Notes under the pieces: generated by a model
Databases searched by the model: none
The model's input: the letters and a program-made list of their open reading frames with translations, nothing else
What the model was told of the DNA's origin: nothing
Program-made: the position numbers and the translations under genes
Assembly: GCF_038049925.1 (NCBI RefSeq)
Contig: NZ_CP145809.1
Coordinates: 1,488,001 to 1,552,000, forward strand
From: Georgenia sp. M64
GTDB taxonomy: Bacteria; Actinomycetota; Actinomycetes; Actinomycetales; Actinomycetaceae
DNA length: 64,000 nt
Direction of reading: 5' to 3'
Part shown: one piece after another, positions 42,013 through 51,742 of the stretch
Layout of the letters: the number at the start of each line of letters is the position of its first letter
Position numbering within the stretch: position 1 is the first letter of the stretch

Positions 42013-42810
42013 ATGGCCACCACCCGCACGCCCCTCATGGCGGGCAACTGGAAGATGAACCTCGACCACCACGAGGCCATCGCGCTCGTCCAGAAGCTCG
42101 CCTGGACCCTCAAGGACGCCAAGCACGACGCCGCGGCCGTCGAGGTCGTCGTCGTGCCGCCGTTCACGGACCTGCGCTCGGTGCAGACCCTCGTCGACGG
42201 CGACAAGCTCGACATCCGCTACGGCGCCCAGGACGTCTCGGCGCAGGCCTCCGGCGCGTACACCGGCGAGATCTCGGCGACGATGCTCGCCAAGCTCGGC
42301 GTCAGCTACGCGGTCGTCGGGCACTCCGAGCGCCGGCAGTACCACGGCGAGGACGACGCCCTCGTCGGCGCCAAGGCCAAGGCCGCGCTCGGCGCGGGCA
42401 TCACGCCGATCATCTGCGTCGGTGAGGGCCTGGACGTGCGCAAGGCGGGCGACCAGGTCTCCTACACCCTCGCCCAGCTGGACGGCGCCTACGCCGGGCT
42501 CAGCGCGGACGAGGCCGCGCGGACCGTCGTGGCCTACGAGCCGGTCTGGGCCATCGGCACCGGTGAGGTGGCGACGCCGGAGGACGCCCAGGAGGTCTGC
42601 GGCGCGATCCGCGGGCGGCTGGCCGAGCTGTACGACGACTCCGTCGCCCAGACGGTGCGCGTGCTCTACGGCGGCTCGGTGAAGTCGTCCAACGTCGCCT
42701 CGATCATGGCGAAGGAGGACGTCGACGGCGCCCTCGTGGGCGGCGCGAGCCTCCAGGCCGAGGAGTTCGCGGCCATCGTGCGCTTCCAGGACCACCAGGT
42801 CGGTCTGTAG
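42013..42810 (+). CDS. tpiA: Triosephosphate isomerase
   Basis: Triosephosphate isomerase (265 residues), interconverting dihydroxyacetone phosphate and glyceraldehyde 3-phosphate. Catalytic residues are visible: K14 in AGNWKMN, the histidine of [13 protein letters not shown] (about residue 103) and the glutamate of [16 protein letters not shown] (about 176), plus the phosphate-binding [11 protein letters not shown]. It starts 3 nt after the pgk stop; the unit ends with a strong hairpin. Confidence 0.97.
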   Translation: MATTRTPLMAGNWKMNLDHHEAIALVQKLAWTLKDAKHDAAAVEVVVVPPFTDLRSVQTLVDGDKLDIRYGAQDVSAQASGAYTGEISATMLAKLGVSYAVVGHSERRQYHGEDDALVGAKAKAALGAGITPIICVGEGLDVRKAGDQVSYTLAQLDGAYAGLSADEAARTVVAYEPVWAIGTGEVATPEDAQEVCGAIRGRLAELYDDSVAQTVRVLYGGSVKSSNVASIMAKEDVDGALVGGASLQAEEFAAIVRFQDHQVGL

Positions 42811-42820
42811 CAGCACGCGT

Positions 42821-42856
42821 CGCGGGGGAGGCCGGCGCCCGTCGGCCTCCCCCGCG
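42821..42856 (+). terminator. Perfect 14-bp hairpin after tpiA
   Basis: cgcgggggaggccg pairs with cggcctcccccgcg around an 8-nt loop, 10 nt after the tpiA stop; it ends gap-pgk-tpiA. Confidence 0.85.
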
Positions 42857-42934
42857 GTGCGTCGTGCTCGGTGCCCCCGGAGGTACGGGCGCGTCCGCGG
42901 CGCGGTCGTGCGCCGAGCCCGCGCGGCGATCACC

Positions 42935-42940
42935 TATCCT
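42935..42940 (+). promoter_or_regulatory. -10 hexamer of the secG promoter
   Basis: TATCCT about 47 nt before the secG GTG, leaving a normal leader with a GGAGAG ribosome binding site. Confidence 0.55.
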
Positions 42941-42986
42941 GTACCGGGCGAGCGGACGCCGCCCCAACGAACGGAACGGAGAGCCC

Positions 42987-43232
42987 GTGGACGTCCTTCG
43001 GATCATCATCGAGGTCGTGCTGGTGATCACCAGCATCTTCCTCGTCATGACCGTCCTCATGCACAAGGGCAAGGGCGGCGGGCTGTCGGACATGTTCGGC
43101 GGCGGGCTGTCGAGCTCCATCGGCTCCTCCGGCGTGGCCGAGCGTAACCTCAACCGGATCACCATCGGCGTCGCGCTCGTGTGGACGACCGCCGTGGTGC
43201 TGCTCGGTCTGATCCAGAAGTTCGAGATCTAG
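42987..43232 (+). CDS. secG: Preprotein translocase subunit SecG
   Basis: SecG (81 residues), the small auxiliary subunit of the SecYEG channel. There are two transmembrane helices (IIIEVVLVITSIFLVMTVLM and TIGVALVWTTAVVLLGLI) separated by the conserved cytoplasmic loop HKGKGGGLSDMFGGG. GTG 42987 has GGAGAG upstream. The position after tpiA and before rbpA is the normal actinobacterial one. Confidence 0.95.
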   Translation: MDVLRIIIEVVLVITSIFLVMTVLMHKGKGGGLSDMFGGGLSSSIGSSGVAERNLNRITIGVALVWTTAVVLLGLIQKFEI

Positions 43233-43242
43233 GAGTAGCGAC

Positions 43243-43590
43243 GTGGCTGGTGGAAGTGCGATCCGTGGTTCGCGTGTCGGTGCGGGCCCCATGGGTGAGG
43301 CCGAGCGCGGCGAGGCGGCCCCCCGGGTGTGGGTGTCCTACTGGTGCAACCAGGGCCACGAGGTGCGCCCGAGCTTCGCCAAGGAGCCCGACATCGTCAT
43401 CCCCGAGACGTGGGACTGCCCGCGGTGCGGCGGGCCGGCCGGCCAGGACAAGGAGAACCCGCCCTCGCCGACCAAGAACGAGCCCTACAAGACCCACCTC
43501 GCGTACGTGAAGGAGCGCCGCTCCGACGAGGACGGCGCCGCGCTCCTCGACGAGGCCCTCGCCGCCCTGCGGGAGCGCCGAGGGGGCTGA
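43243..43590 (+). CDS. rbpA: RNA polymerase-binding protein RbpA
   Basis: RbpA (115 residues), the actinobacteria-specific activator that stabilises the open complex with the principal sigma factor. The zinc-binding core has C35 and H39 in WCNQGHEVRPSFA and C59/C62 in WDCPRCG. The basic linker and sigma-interaction domain follow (PPSPTKNEPYKTHLAYVKERRSD split over about 73-96). GTG 43243 has AGGAG upstream, 10 nt after secG. A bidirectional hairpin follows. Confidence 0.96.
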   Translation: MAGGSAIRGSRVGAGPMGEAERGEAAPRVWVSYWCNQGHEVRPSFAKEPDIVIPETWDCPRCGGPAGQDKENPPSPTKNEPYKTHLAYVKERRSDEDGAALLDEALAALRERRGG

Positions 43591-43609
43591 CCGAGCCCCT
43601 CGCCCGACA

Positions 43610-43649
43610 CGAGCCCGGCCCCGCGGCAGACGCCGCGGGGCCGGGCTCG
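43610..43649. terminator. Bidirectional 18-bp hairpin between rbpA and opcA
   Basis: cgagcccggccccgcggc pairs perfectly with gccgcggggccgggctcg around agac. It serves both convergent transcripts. Confidence 0.85.
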
Positions 43650-43654
43650 TTCGT

Positions 43655-43697
43655 GCTCAGGCCTGCCGGCTCAGGCTTCCGGCGGGCTCAGGCCTGC
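43655..43697. repeat. Short tandem repeats over the opcA stop codon
   Basis: gctcaggcctgc at 43686-43697 contains the opcA stop and recurs at 43655-43666, with gctcaggcttc at 43669-43679. On the minus strand the TGA stop is thereby repeated three times in 35 bp. Confidence 0.75.
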
Positions 43698-44632
43698 AGC
43701 GCGGGCGCCCCCAGCAGCGCCAGGCCCTCGGTGAGCACCTGCCCGTAGGTGACGTCCGGGTCGAGACGGCGCAGCTCCTCCATGAGGCCGTTGCGCACGT
43801 CGCGGATGGGCAGGTTGACGTACTGGTCGGGCCGTCCCGGCCGGGACAGCGCCGCGACGGCCGAGCCCTGCGGGCGCTGCAGGGAGATGGGGCCCGAGGC
43901 CCGCTCGAGGACGACGCCGCTGATGGCGTCGTGGCCCTCGCCGCGGATCTCCACCGGGCAGCCCAGGCGCAGGCCCAGCCACGCCGCGAGCAGGTCCACC
44001 GACGGGTGGACCGGGGAGCCCGAGACCGTCACGGCCGTGACGGGGTCCAGCGGCGGCTCGTCGAGGGCGGCGGCGAGGATGCTGCGCCACAGCGTCAGCC
44101 CCGCCCAGGCGAGGTCGGAGTCGCCGGGGGAGTAGTTCTGCGCCAGCGCGGTCAGGGCCTTGGCCGGGTCGGGGCACAGCGTGGAGTCGGTGATCCGGCG
44201 CTGGGCCATGAGGCCGATGGGGTGCTGCGAGGGCGCGGCGGGCGGGTCGGTCGGCCACCACGCCACGATCGGGGCGTCGGGCAGCAGCAGCGGCATGACG
44301 AGGGTGTCGGGTGTCGAGCCGCCCCCGCCGCGGGGCCGCAGCACGATGACCTCGGACGCGCCGGCGTCGCCGCCCACCCGGATCTGGGCGTCCAGGCGCG
44401 GCTGGGTGCCCTCGGCCGGCGGCTCGTCGGGCAGGACGACGATCACGCGGGAGGGGTGCTCGCGCGAGACGTCGTTGGAGGTGCGGATGGCCCGCTCCGC
44501 CGTCGCGTCGTCGGCGGCGAGGACGACGAGGGTCAGCACCCGGCCCAGGGCGACGGCGCCGCCCTCCTCCCGCAGGGAGACGAGCCGGCTGCCGATCTTG
44601 GCCGAGGTGGTCCCCCGGAGGTTGATGATCAC
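43688..44632 (-). CDS. opcA: Glucose-6-phosphate dehydrogenase assembly protein OpcA
   Basis: OpcA (314 residues), needed for assembly or activity of glucose-6-phosphate dehydrogenase in actinobacteria and cyanobacteria. Recognisable are RVLTLVVLAADDATAERA near the N-terminus, PLLLPDAPIVAWWPTDPPA in the centre and RRLDPDVTYGQVLTEGL at the end. It lies 49 bp downstream of zwf in the same direction, consistent with a partnership of the two products. Confidence 0.95.
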   Translation of the reverse strand: MIINLRGTTSAKIGSRLVSLREEGGAVALGRVLTLVVLAADDATAERAIRTSNDVSREHPSRVIVVLPDEPPAEGTQPRLDAQIRVGGDAGASEVIVLRPRGGGGSTPDTLVMPLLLPDAPIVAWWPTDPPAAPSQHPIGLMAQRRITDSTLCPDPAKALTALAQNYSPGDSDLAWAGLTLWRSILAAALDEPPLDPVTAVTVSGSPVHPSVDLLAAWLGLRLGCPVEIRGEGHDAISGVVLERASGPISLQRPQGSAVAALSRPGRPDQYVNLPIRDVRNGLMEELRRLDPDVTYGQVLTEGLALLGAPALQA

Positions 44633-44681
44633 TGCTGGTCCTTCCTCGTCGGGCGTTCGCGCCGTGTCGTCCGGGCCGGGC

Positions 44682-46208
44682 TCACGGCCGGCGCCAGGTG
44701 CGGCCGTCGGCGGCGAGCATGGCGTCGGCGCTGGGCGGGCCCCACGACCCGGGCTGGTAGGTCTCCGGGCGGCCGTCGGCGGCCCACTGGTTGATGACCG
44801 GGTCGAGGATCTGCCACGACAGCTCGACCTCGCGCTGGTGCGGGAACAGCGGCGGGTCGCCGAGGAGGACGTCGAGGATGAGCCGCTCGTAGGCCTCCGG
44901 CGAGTTCTCCGTGAAGGCGTGGCCGTACCCGAAGTCCATGGTGACGTCGCGGACCTCCATCGCCGTCCCGGGCACCTTGGCGCCGAACCGGATGGTCACC
45001 CCCTCGTCCGGCTGGACCCGGATGACCAGGGCGTTGTGCCCCAGCTCCTGGGTGGCGGAGAGGTCGAAGGGCAGGTGCGGTGCCCGCTTGAAGACCACCG
45101 CGATCTCGGTGACCCGGCGGCCCAGCCGCTTGCCGGCCCGCAGGTAGAACGGCACCCCGGCCCACCGCCGGGTGTCGATGTCCAGGCGCAGCGCGGCGTA
45201 GGTCTCGGTGGCGGTGTCCGAGGGGATCCCGTCCTCCTCGAGGTAGCCGCGCACCTCCTCCCCGCCCTGCCAGCCGGCGCCGTACTGGCCGCGGGCGGTG
45301 TGCGCGGAGAGGTCCGGAGGCAGCCGGACCGCGGAGAGGATCTTCTCCTTCTCGGCGCGCAGGGACTCCGCGTCGAAGGAGACGGGCTCCTCCATCGCGG
45401 TGAGCGCGAGGAGCTGCAGGAGGTGGTTCTGGATGACGTCGCGGGCCGCGCCGATGCCGTCGTAGTAGCCGGCGCGGGTGCCGATGCCGATGTCCTCGGC
45501 CATGGTGATCTGGACGTGGTCGACGTGGTTGGCGTTCCAGATCGGCTCGAAGAGCTGGTTGGCGAACCGCATGGCGAGGAGGTTCTGGACCGTCTCCTTG
45601 CCGAGGTAGTGGTCGATGCGGAAGACGGAGTCCGGGGGGAAGACCTCGGAGACGACGTCGTCGAGCGCCCGCGCGGAGGCCAGGTCGTGCCCGAAGGGCT
45701 TCTCGATGACCACGCGCCGCCAGCTGTCGCCGGTGGAGTCCGACAGGCCCGAGCGGGCGAGCTGGCGCAGCACCACGGGGAAGGCGTCGGGCGGGACGGA
45801 GAGGTAGAAGGCGTGGTTGCCGCCGGTGCCGCGCTCGGCGTCGAGGCCCTGGACGGTCTCGGCGAGACGGTCGAAGGCGTCGTCGTCGTCGAACTCGCCC
45901 TGGACGAACCGGAAGCCCGAGACGAGCTGGGCCCACGTGCGCTCGTCGAAGGGCGTGCGGGCGTTCTCGCGCACGGCGTCGTGGACCACCTGGGCGAACT
46001 GCTCGGTGGACCACTCGCGCCGGCCGAACCCGGTGAGCGCGAACGACGGCGGCAGGAGGCCGCGGTTGGCGAGGTCGTAGATCGCCGGCATGAGCTTCTT
46101 GCGCGCCAGGTCGCCGGTGATGCCGAAGATCACCACCCCGGAGGGTCCGGCGATGCGGGGCAGGCGCCGGTCGCGCGGGTCGCGCAGGGGGTTGACGTTC
46201 GCGTTCAT
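44682..46208 (-). CDS. zwf: Glucose-6-phosphate 1-dehydrogenase
   Basis: First enzyme of the oxidative pentose phosphate pathway (508 residues), making 6-phosphogluconolactone and NADPH. The nucleotide-binding motif is VVIFGITGDLARKKL (about residue 25), the substrate and catalytic motif is RIDHYLGKETVQN with H200, and VIEKPFGHD precedes it. The ATG overlaps the TGA of pgi (ATGA), so it is translated together with pgi. The family, length and context agree fully. Confidence 0.97.
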   Translation of the reverse strand: MNANVNPLRDPRDRRLPRIAGPSGVVIFGITGDLARKKLMPAIYDLANRGLLPPSFALTGFGRREWSTEQFAQVVHDAVRENARTPFDERTWAQLVSGFRFVQGEFDDDDAFDRLAETVQGLDAERGTGGNHAFYLSVPPDAFPVVLRQLARSGLSDSTGDSWRRVVIEKPFGHDLASARALDDVVSEVFPPDSVFRIDHYLGKETVQNLLAMRFANQLFEPIWNANHVDHVQITMAEDIGIGTRAGYYDGIGAARDVIQNHLLQLLALTAMEEPVSFDAESLRAEKEKILSAVRLPPDLSAHTARGQYGAGWQGGEEVRGYLEEDGIPSDTATETYAALRLDIDTRRWAGVPFYLRAGKRLGRRVTEIAVVFKRAPHLPFDLSATQELGHNALVIRVQPDEGVTIRFGAKVPGTAMEVRDVTMDFGYGHAFTENSPEAYERLILDVLLGDPPLFPHQREVELSWQILDPVINQWAADGRPETYQPGSWGPPSADAMLAADGRTWRRP

Positions 46209-47902
46209 GGGTTCACCGGTCCGGCCAGGACGCCGGCGAGCCACGCCAGGGCGTCGGGGGTGGTCACGTGCAGCCGCAGCACCGGCCGGCCGAGGCCGGC
46301 GAGCACCGCGGCGTCGCCGGCCGCCTGGGCGGCGAGGAGGGCGGCGAGGTCGAAGTCCCGGCCCGGCACGAGCACCTGGTGCTCGGCCTCGCCGGTGATC
46401 TGGAGGAAGGCGCCCACGGCCGGGCCGCCCTTGTGGAGCTGGCCGGTCGAGTGCAGGAACCGTGGGCCCCACCCGAAGGTGACGGGCCGGCCGGTGCGCG
46501 CGGCGAGGTCCGCGCGCACGTCCCCGAGGAGGTCCGCAGCGCGGCCCTCCCGGTCGAGGTAGGCCATGACGGCGAGGTAGCCCCGCTCGCCCAGGGTGGC
46601 GAGGAGGGCCTCGACGGCGCCCGCGACCGTGTCCGCGCCGCCGAGGAGCTCCGCGGACGCGCGCACCTCCACCCCGGAGTCCTCGAAGGCGGGGCGCTCG
46701 GGCGGCGGGGTGGACTCCAGCAGGCCGCGAGCGGCGGACTTGGCGGCCTCGACGTCGGGCTGGTCGAAGGGGTTGACGCCGAGGAGCCGCCCCGCGATGG
46801 CGACGGCGTTCTCCCACAGGAGCAGCACCGCACCGAGCGAGCCGGCGACGGTCACCTCGGTCCGGGCCGCGTCGTCGTCAGCGCCGCTGGAGTCGTCGGA
46901 ACCCGGTGCTGCGTCGTCGGTGAGCGGCAGGAGCACGACCGGCAGGACGTCGGGAGCCGCGCCGTCGAGCTCGGGCGCGCGCGAGCCGACGACCACCGGC
47001 AGCAGGCCGGTGCCGTCCTTCCCGGTGGACTCGGCCACGAGCTGCTCGACCCAGTCCCCGAGGTGGAACAGCCCGGAGCCGGCGTCGCGCAGGACGATCT
47101 TGTCGCGCAGGGGCTCGGTGCCGGCGAGGGCGGCGGCGAGGACGAGCGCGGGGTTGGCCTCGGAGTCCTCGGCGTAGACCTCGGCGACCTCCGCCGCCTC
47201 GTCGAGGAGCTGCTCGACGTCGACGCCCGCCAGGGCCGAGGGCACGAGCCCGAAGGCGCTCAGCGCGGAGAAGCGTCCACCCACGTGAGGGCCGGCCTCG
47301 AAGACGGCCCGGTAGCCGGCCGCCGTCGCCGCCTCGTGGAGCGGCGAGCCGGGGTCGGTGACGACGACGATCCGGCTCGCGGCGTCGATCCCGGCGTCGG
47401 CGAACGCGGCCTCGAAGATCCGGCGGTGGGAGTCGGTCTCGAGCGTGCTGCCCGACTTCGAGGACACGACCACGACCGTGGCGCGCAGGTCCCCGTCGAG
47501 GGCGCGGCGGACCTGGTCCGGGTCGGTGGAGTCCAGGACCGTCAGCTGGGCGCCGGCGGTGCCCGCGACGACCTCGGGCGCGAGCGAGGAACCGCCCATG
47601 CCGCACAGGACGACCCGGTCGACGCCCTCGGCGGCGAGCTCCTCCCGCAGGGCGCGCAGGGGAGCCAGCAGCGCGCGGGAGGTGGCGTGCAGGTCGGTCC
47701 AGGCGAGCCGGACGGCGGCCTCGGCCTCGGCGGCCTCACCCCACAGGGTGGGGTCGTGGGCGGCGAGGCGGGAGGCCACCTTCTCGGCGACGAGCCCGGG
47801 CACGTGGTCGCCCACGGCCCGGGCGGCGTCGCCGGTGGCGCTGACCTCCACCACGGCGCCCTCCTCGGGACCCGCCCACACGACGGTGGCGGGACGGGTC
47901 AT
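46205..47902 (-). CDS. pgi: Glucose-6-phosphate isomerase
   Basis: Phosphoglucose isomerase (565 residues) interconverting glucose 6-phosphate and fructose 6-phosphate. It belongs to the divergent type found next to, or fused with, transaldolase in actinobacteria, not to the E. coli type. Two SIS sugar-isomerase lobes are visible: [18 protein letters not shown] and [19 protein letters not shown] in the first, and [23 protein letters not shown] in the second; [11 protein letters not shown] near the C-terminus is also typical. An acidic low-complexity insert ([15 protein letters not shown]) sits near residue 335. Both ends overlap neighbours by ATGA: tal before, zwf after. Confidence 0.93.
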   Translation of the reverse strand: MTRPATVVWAGPEEGAVVEVSATGDAARAVGDHVPGLVAEKVASRLAAHDPTLWGEAAEAEAAVRLAWTDLHATSRALLAPLRALREELAAEGVDRVVLCGMGGSSLAPEVVAGTAGAQLTVLDSTDPDQVRRALDGDLRATVVVVSSKSGSTLETDSHRRIFEAAFADAGIDAASRIVVVTDPGSPLHEAATAAGYRAVFEAGPHVGGRFSALSAFGLVPSALAGVDVEQLLDEAAEVAEVYAEDSEANPALVLAAALAGTEPLRDKIVLRDAGSGLFHLGDWVEQLVAESTGKDGTGLLPVVVGSRAPELDGAAPDVLPVVLLPLTDDAAPGSDDSSGADDDAARTEVTVAGSLGAVLLLWENAVAIAGRLLGVNPFDQPDVEAAKSAARGLLESTPPPERPAFEDSGVEVRASAELLGGADTVAGAVEALLATLGERGYLAVMAYLDREGRAADLLGDVRADLAARTGRPVTFGWGPRFLHSTGQLHKGGPAVGAFLQITGEAEHQVLVPGRDFDLAALLAAQAAGDAAVLAGLGRPVLRLHVTTPDALAWLAGVLAGPVNP

Positions 47903-49026
47903 CGCGCCGCCGTCCGTGCCAGCGCGGCGGTGACGGTCTCGAGGAGCTCGTCCCAGCTCTTCTCGAACTTCTCGACGCCCTCGGCCTCGAGGGTGTCGGT
48001 GACGTCGGTGTAGGAGATGCCGAGGCGCTCGAGGGCGTCGAGGTGCGCCCGGGCGGCGTCGTACGTGCCGTGCACGGTGTCCCCGCGCAGGTCCGCGTGG
48101 TCCGCCGCGGCCTCGAGGGTCTTCTCCGGCATGGTGTTGACGACGCCGTCGACGACGAGCTCGTCGACGTACATCGTGTCGGGGTAGGCGGGGTCCTTGA
48201 CACCGGTGGACGCCCAGAGCGGGCGCTGCGGGTGGGCGCCGGCGGCGGCGAGCTCCTCCCAGCGCGGGGTGGAGAAGATCTCCTCGTACGCCTCGAAGGC
48301 CAGGCGCGCGTTCGCGATGCCGGCCTTGCCCTTGAGGGCCTTGGCCTCGTCGGTGCCGATCTTGTCCAGGCGCGCGTCGATCTCGCTGTCGACGCGGGAG
48401 ACGAAGAAGCTCGCCACCCCGCGGATCTTGGCGAGGTCGATCCCGGCCCGCTGGGCGCGCTCGAGCCCGTCGAGGTAGGCGTTGGCGACGGCGCGGTAGC
48501 GGTCGAGGGAGAAGATGAGCGTCGTGTTGACGCTGATCCCCTCGCCGATCGCCTGGGTGATGGCGGGCAGGCCCTCGACCGTGGCGGGGATCTTCACCAT
48601 GAGGTTGGGACGGTCGACCGTCGACCACAGGGTCCGGGCCTGCTCGATCGTGCGCTCGGTGTCCTTCGCCAGGCGCGGGTCCACCTCGATGGACACGCGG
48701 CCGTCCTGGCCGCCGGTCGCCTCGTGGACCGGCGCGAAGAGGTCGGCCGCCTCCCGGACGTCGTCGGTGGTGACCGCCATGACGGCCTCGTCCAGGTCGG
48801 TGCCGGCAGCGGCGAGGGTCGCCATCTGCTCGTCGTAGGAGCTGCCCTGCGACAGGGCGGCGGCGAAGATCGTGGGGTTGGTCGTCACGCCCACGACGTG
48901 GCGCTCGTCGATGAGCTGCCGCAGCCCTCCGCCCGTGAGGCGGGCGCGGGACAGGTCGTCCAGCCAGATGGAGACGCCGTGCGCGCTGAGCTCGGCGAGC
49001 CGGTCGGTCGGGGTGGTCTCGCTCAT
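47899..49026 (-). CDS. tal: Transaldolase
   Basis: Transaldolase (375 residues) of the non-oxidative pentose phosphate pathway. The Schiff-base lysine is K145 in NLMVKIPAT, with GVTTNPTIF near residue 46 and [12 protein letters not shown] after it. GAGGAG precedes the ATG. It starts the tal-pgi-zwf-opcA series, which is separated from tkt by a strong hairpin. Confidence 0.96.
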   Translation of the reverse strand: MSETTPTDRLAELSAHGVSIWLDDLSRARLTGGGLRQLIDERHVVGVTTNPTIFAAALSQGSSYDEQMATLAAAGTDLDEAVMAVTTDDVREAADLFAPVHEATGGQDGRVSIEVDPRLAKDTERTIEQARTLWSTVDRPNLMVKIPATVEGLPAITQAIGEGISVNTTLIFSLDRYRAVANAYLDGLERAQRAGIDLAKIRGVASFFVSRVDSEIDARLDKIGTDEAKALKGKAGIANARLAFEAYEEIFSTPRWEELAAAGAHPQRPLWASTGVKDPAYPDTMYVDELVVDGVVNTMPEKTLEAAADHADLRGDTVHGTYDAARAHLDALERLGISYTDVTDTLEAEGVEKFEKSWDELLETVTAALARTAAR

Positions 49027-49145
49027 CGTCGTGCTGCTCCTCGTTCGGGATGTGGGCGGTACGGGACGTCGTGCGGGCAGAGCCGCGGGTGGTACGAGGC
49101 CCTGCGGGCGGAGCCAGGCGCCGTGCGGGAAGCCGTGCTCGCGGA

Positions 49146-49180
49146 CCCGGGGCCGGCGGCGGGGTGCCGCCGGCCCCGGG
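49146..49180 (-). terminator. Perfect 15-bp hairpin after tkt
   Basis: cccggggccggcggc pairs with gccgccggccccggg around ggggt, 6 nt past the tkt stop on the minus strand. It separates tkt from tal, which must have its own promoter in 49027-49145. Confidence 0.8.
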
Positions 49181-49185
49181 GTGCG

Positions 49186-51363
49186 CTACTTGGGCAGGTC
49201 GCCGGTGCCGGACAGCGTCGGCACGCCGGCGCGCACGGGCTGCGCGGCGCCGTCGGCGGCGATCGACTCCTGCGCGGCGGCGACGACGGCCTCGGCGGTG
49301 ATGCCGAACTTCTCGTAGAGGACCTTGTAGTCGCCGGAGGCGCCGTAGTGCTCGAGCGAGACGGACCGGCCGGCGTCGCCGACCAGCGAGCGCCAGCTCA
49401 TCGCGAGCCCGGCCTCGACCGAGACCCGGGCACGCACGGCGGCGGGCAGGACCTCCTCGCGGTAGGCGTCGTCCTGCTCGTCGAACCACTCCATGCACGG
49501 CACCGAGACGACGCGCGCGGCGACGTCCTGGGCGGCGAGCTGCTCGCGGGCCGCCAGGGCCAGCTGCACTTCGGAGCCCGAGGCCAGGAGGATGACGTCG
49601 GGGCTGCCGCCCGGGGCCTCGGCGAGGACGTAGGCGCCGCGGCGGACGCCCTCCGCGGAGGCGAGCGTGTCGCCGTCGGCGGCGCCGTCACCACGCACGG
49701 GGTTCGGCACGTCCTGACGGGTCAGGACGATGCCGGCGGGACGGTCGGTCCGCTCGAGGATGCCGCGCCAGCCCTGGGCGGTCTCGGCGCCGTCGGCGGG
49801 GCGGACGACGTCCAGGCCCGGGATGGCGCGCAGGGCGGTGAGGTGCTCGACGGGCTGGTGGGTCGGGCCGTCCTCGCCGAGGCCGATCGAGTCGTGGGTC
49901 CACACGAAGGTCGACGGCGCCCCCATGAGCGCGGCGAGGCGCACGGCGGGGCGCATGTAGTCGGAGAAGACGAGGAAGGTGCCGCCGTAGGGCCGGGTGA
50001 GCCCGTGGACCGCGATGCCGTTGACGATCGAGCCCATGGCGTGCTCGCGGATGCCGAAGTGGAGCGTGCGGCCGTAGATGTTCCCGGGGAACATCTTCGT
50101 CGAGCGCTTCTCGGGCAGGAAGGACTCCTCGCCCTTCATGGTGGTGTTGTTCGAGCCGGCGAGGTCGGCCGAGCCGCCCCACAGCTCCGGCAGCGTGCCG
50201 GCCAGGGCCGAGAGGACCTCGCCGGAGGCCTTGCGGGTCGAGACCGCCTTGCCGCCCTCGAAGGTCGGCAGCGCGGAGGTCCAGCCCTCGGGCAGGGCCC
50301 GCTCGCGGAGCCGGTCGAGCAGGGCGGCGGCGTCGGTGTTCTTCTCGCGCCACGCGGCGTAGGCGGCGTCCCACTCCTCGTGGGCGGCGCGGGCGCGCTC
50401 GGCGACGTTGCCGCGGGTGTGGGCGATGACCTCGTCGGTGACCTCGAAGGTCTTCTCCGGGTCGAAGCCGAGGACCTCCTTGACGGCGCGGACCTCGTCC
50501 GCACCCAGGGCCGAGCCGTGGATGGCGCCGGTGTCCTGCTTGTTCGGGGAGGGCCAGCCGATGATCGTGCGTAGGGCGATGATCGACGGCTTGCCGGTCT
50601 CGGCCTTGGCGGCCTGGACCGCGGCGTGGAGGGCGTCGACGTCCTCGACGTACTGGCCGCCGTCGTTGGTCCAGTCCACCCGCTGGGTGTGCCAGCCGTA
50701 CGCCGCGTACCGGGCGAGGACGTCCTCGGTGAAGGCGATGTTGGTGTCGTCCTCGATGGAGATGTGGTTGTCGTCGTAGATGACGACGAGGTTGCCCAGC
50801 TCCTGGGTGCCGGCGAGGGAGGAGGCCTCGGCGCTGACGCCCTCCTGCAGGTCGCCGTCGGAGGCGATGACGAAGACGTGGTGGTCGAACGGGCTCTGGC
50901 CGGCGGGCGCCTCGGGGTCGAGGAGACCGCGCTCCTTGCGGCCGGCGTAGGCCATGCCGACGGCGGAGGCGATGCCCTGGCCGAGCGGGCCGGTGGTCAT
51001 CTCGATGCCCTTGGTGTGGCGGTACTCGGGGTGACCGGGGGTCTTCGAGCCGTAGGTGCGCAGCGCGACGACGTCGTCGAGCTCGAGGCCCTGACCGGCG
51101 AGGTAGAGCTGGATGTACTGGGTGAGGGAGGAGTGGCCCGCCGAGAGGACGAACCGGTCACGACCGAGCCACTGGTCGTCCGCGGGGTCGAGTCGCATGA
51201 CCTTCTGGAAGAGCAGGTACGCCGCCGGGGCCAGCGACATAGCCGTGCCGGGGTGGCCGTTGCCGACCTTCTGGACGGCGTCGGCGGCCAGCACTCGTGC
51301 GGTGTCGACCGCTCGCTGGTCGAGCTCGGACCAGTCCAGCGCGGTCTCGGGCGATGCGTTCAC
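49186..51363 (-). CDS. tkt: Transketolase
   Basis: Transketolase (725 residues), thiamine diphosphate-dependent transfer of two-carbon units. The ThDP motif is [16 protein letters not shown]...[12 protein letters not shown] (about 160-200), the N-terminal [15 protein letters not shown] and the catalytic-histidine region [16 protein letters not shown] are intact, as are the pyrimidine-domain [18 protein letters not shown] and the C-terminal domain. GTG 51363 follows GAGGAT by few bases and begins the family N-terminus ([20 protein letters not shown]). It is divergent from ctaB. Confidence 0.97.
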   Translation of the reverse strand: MNASPETALDWSELDQRAVDTARVLAADAVQKVGNGHPGTAMSLAPAAYLLFQKVMRLDPADDQWLGRDRFVLSAGHSSLTQYIQLYLAGQGLELDDVVALRTYGSKTPGHPEYRHTKGIEMTTGPLGQGIASAVGMAYAGRKERGLLDPEAPAGQSPFDHHVFVIASDGDLQEGVSAEASSLAGTQELGNLVVIYDDNHISIEDDTNIAFTEDVLARYAAYGWHTQRVDWTNDGGQYVEDVDALHAAVQAAKAETGKPSIIALRTIIGWPSPNKQDTGAIHGSALGADEVRAVKEVLGFDPEKTFEVTDEVIAHTRGNVAERARAAHEEWDAAYAAWREKNTDAAALLDRLRERALPEGWTSALPTFEGGKAVSTRKASGEVLSALAGTLPELWGGSADLAGSNNTTMKGEESFLPEKRSTKMFPGNIYGRTLHFGIREHAMGSIVNGIAVHGLTRPYGGTFLVFSDYMRPAVRLAALMGAPSTFVWTHDSIGLGEDGPTHQPVEHLTALRAIPGLDVVRPADGAETAQGWRGILERTDRPAGIVLTRQDVPNPVRGDGAADGDTLASAEGVRRGAYVLAEAPGGSPDVILLASGSEVQLALAAREQLAAQDVAARVVSVPCMEWFDEQDDAYREEVLPAAVRARVSVEAGLAMSWRSLVGDAGRSVSLEHYGASGDYKVLYEKFGITAEAVVAAAQESIAADGAAQPVRAGVPTLSGTGDLPK

Positions 51364-51406
51364 AGATCCTCGTTTCCGTCCTGGCCGTGCCAGAACCTCT
51401 CCGGCC

Positions 51407-51431
51407 GGACGCCGTCTGAAAATCGGCGTCC
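51407..51431 (-). other. Hairpin in the tkt 5' leader
   Basis: On the minus strand ggacgccg and cggcgtcc form a perfect 8-bp stem around an unusually AT-rich 9-nt loop (attttcaga), between a TAAGGT -10-like element (about 51460) and the tkt start. The divergent spacer 51364-51742 (379 bp) otherwise holds only promoters. Confidence 0.5.
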
Positions 51432-51676
51432 CCGCGTCGTTTCTTGACTCGCGCTCGACCTTACCGGGGCCCGCCCACGGGTGCGTGTGGGGGCCATATG
51501 TTGTCGCGGACGGCGTTCCGGCGCCGTTCGGGCGTCGGTGCGCGGCCCTCGTGCGTGGCCGTGCGGCCACGAAGGACGCCCCTCGACGGTCGTGCCTGGC
51601 TGCCTCCACCACGGCGGCGGCCTGCCTCTGCCGGTGCGGCCGGCCTGCCCCGACCGGTGGCGCCGGCCCGGCCCCG

Positions 51677-51682
51677 TACCAT
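51677..51682 (+). promoter_or_regulatory. -10 hexamer of the ctaB promoter
   Basis: TACCAT about 60 nt before the ctaB GTG, giving a leader that contains the GAGAGGA ribosome binding site. Confidence 0.45.
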
Positions 51683-51742
51683 GGAGGCCGAGCGGGGGAG
51701 GTCTGCCCTCCGACGGACGGCGAAGCCAGGGAGAGGATCTGC

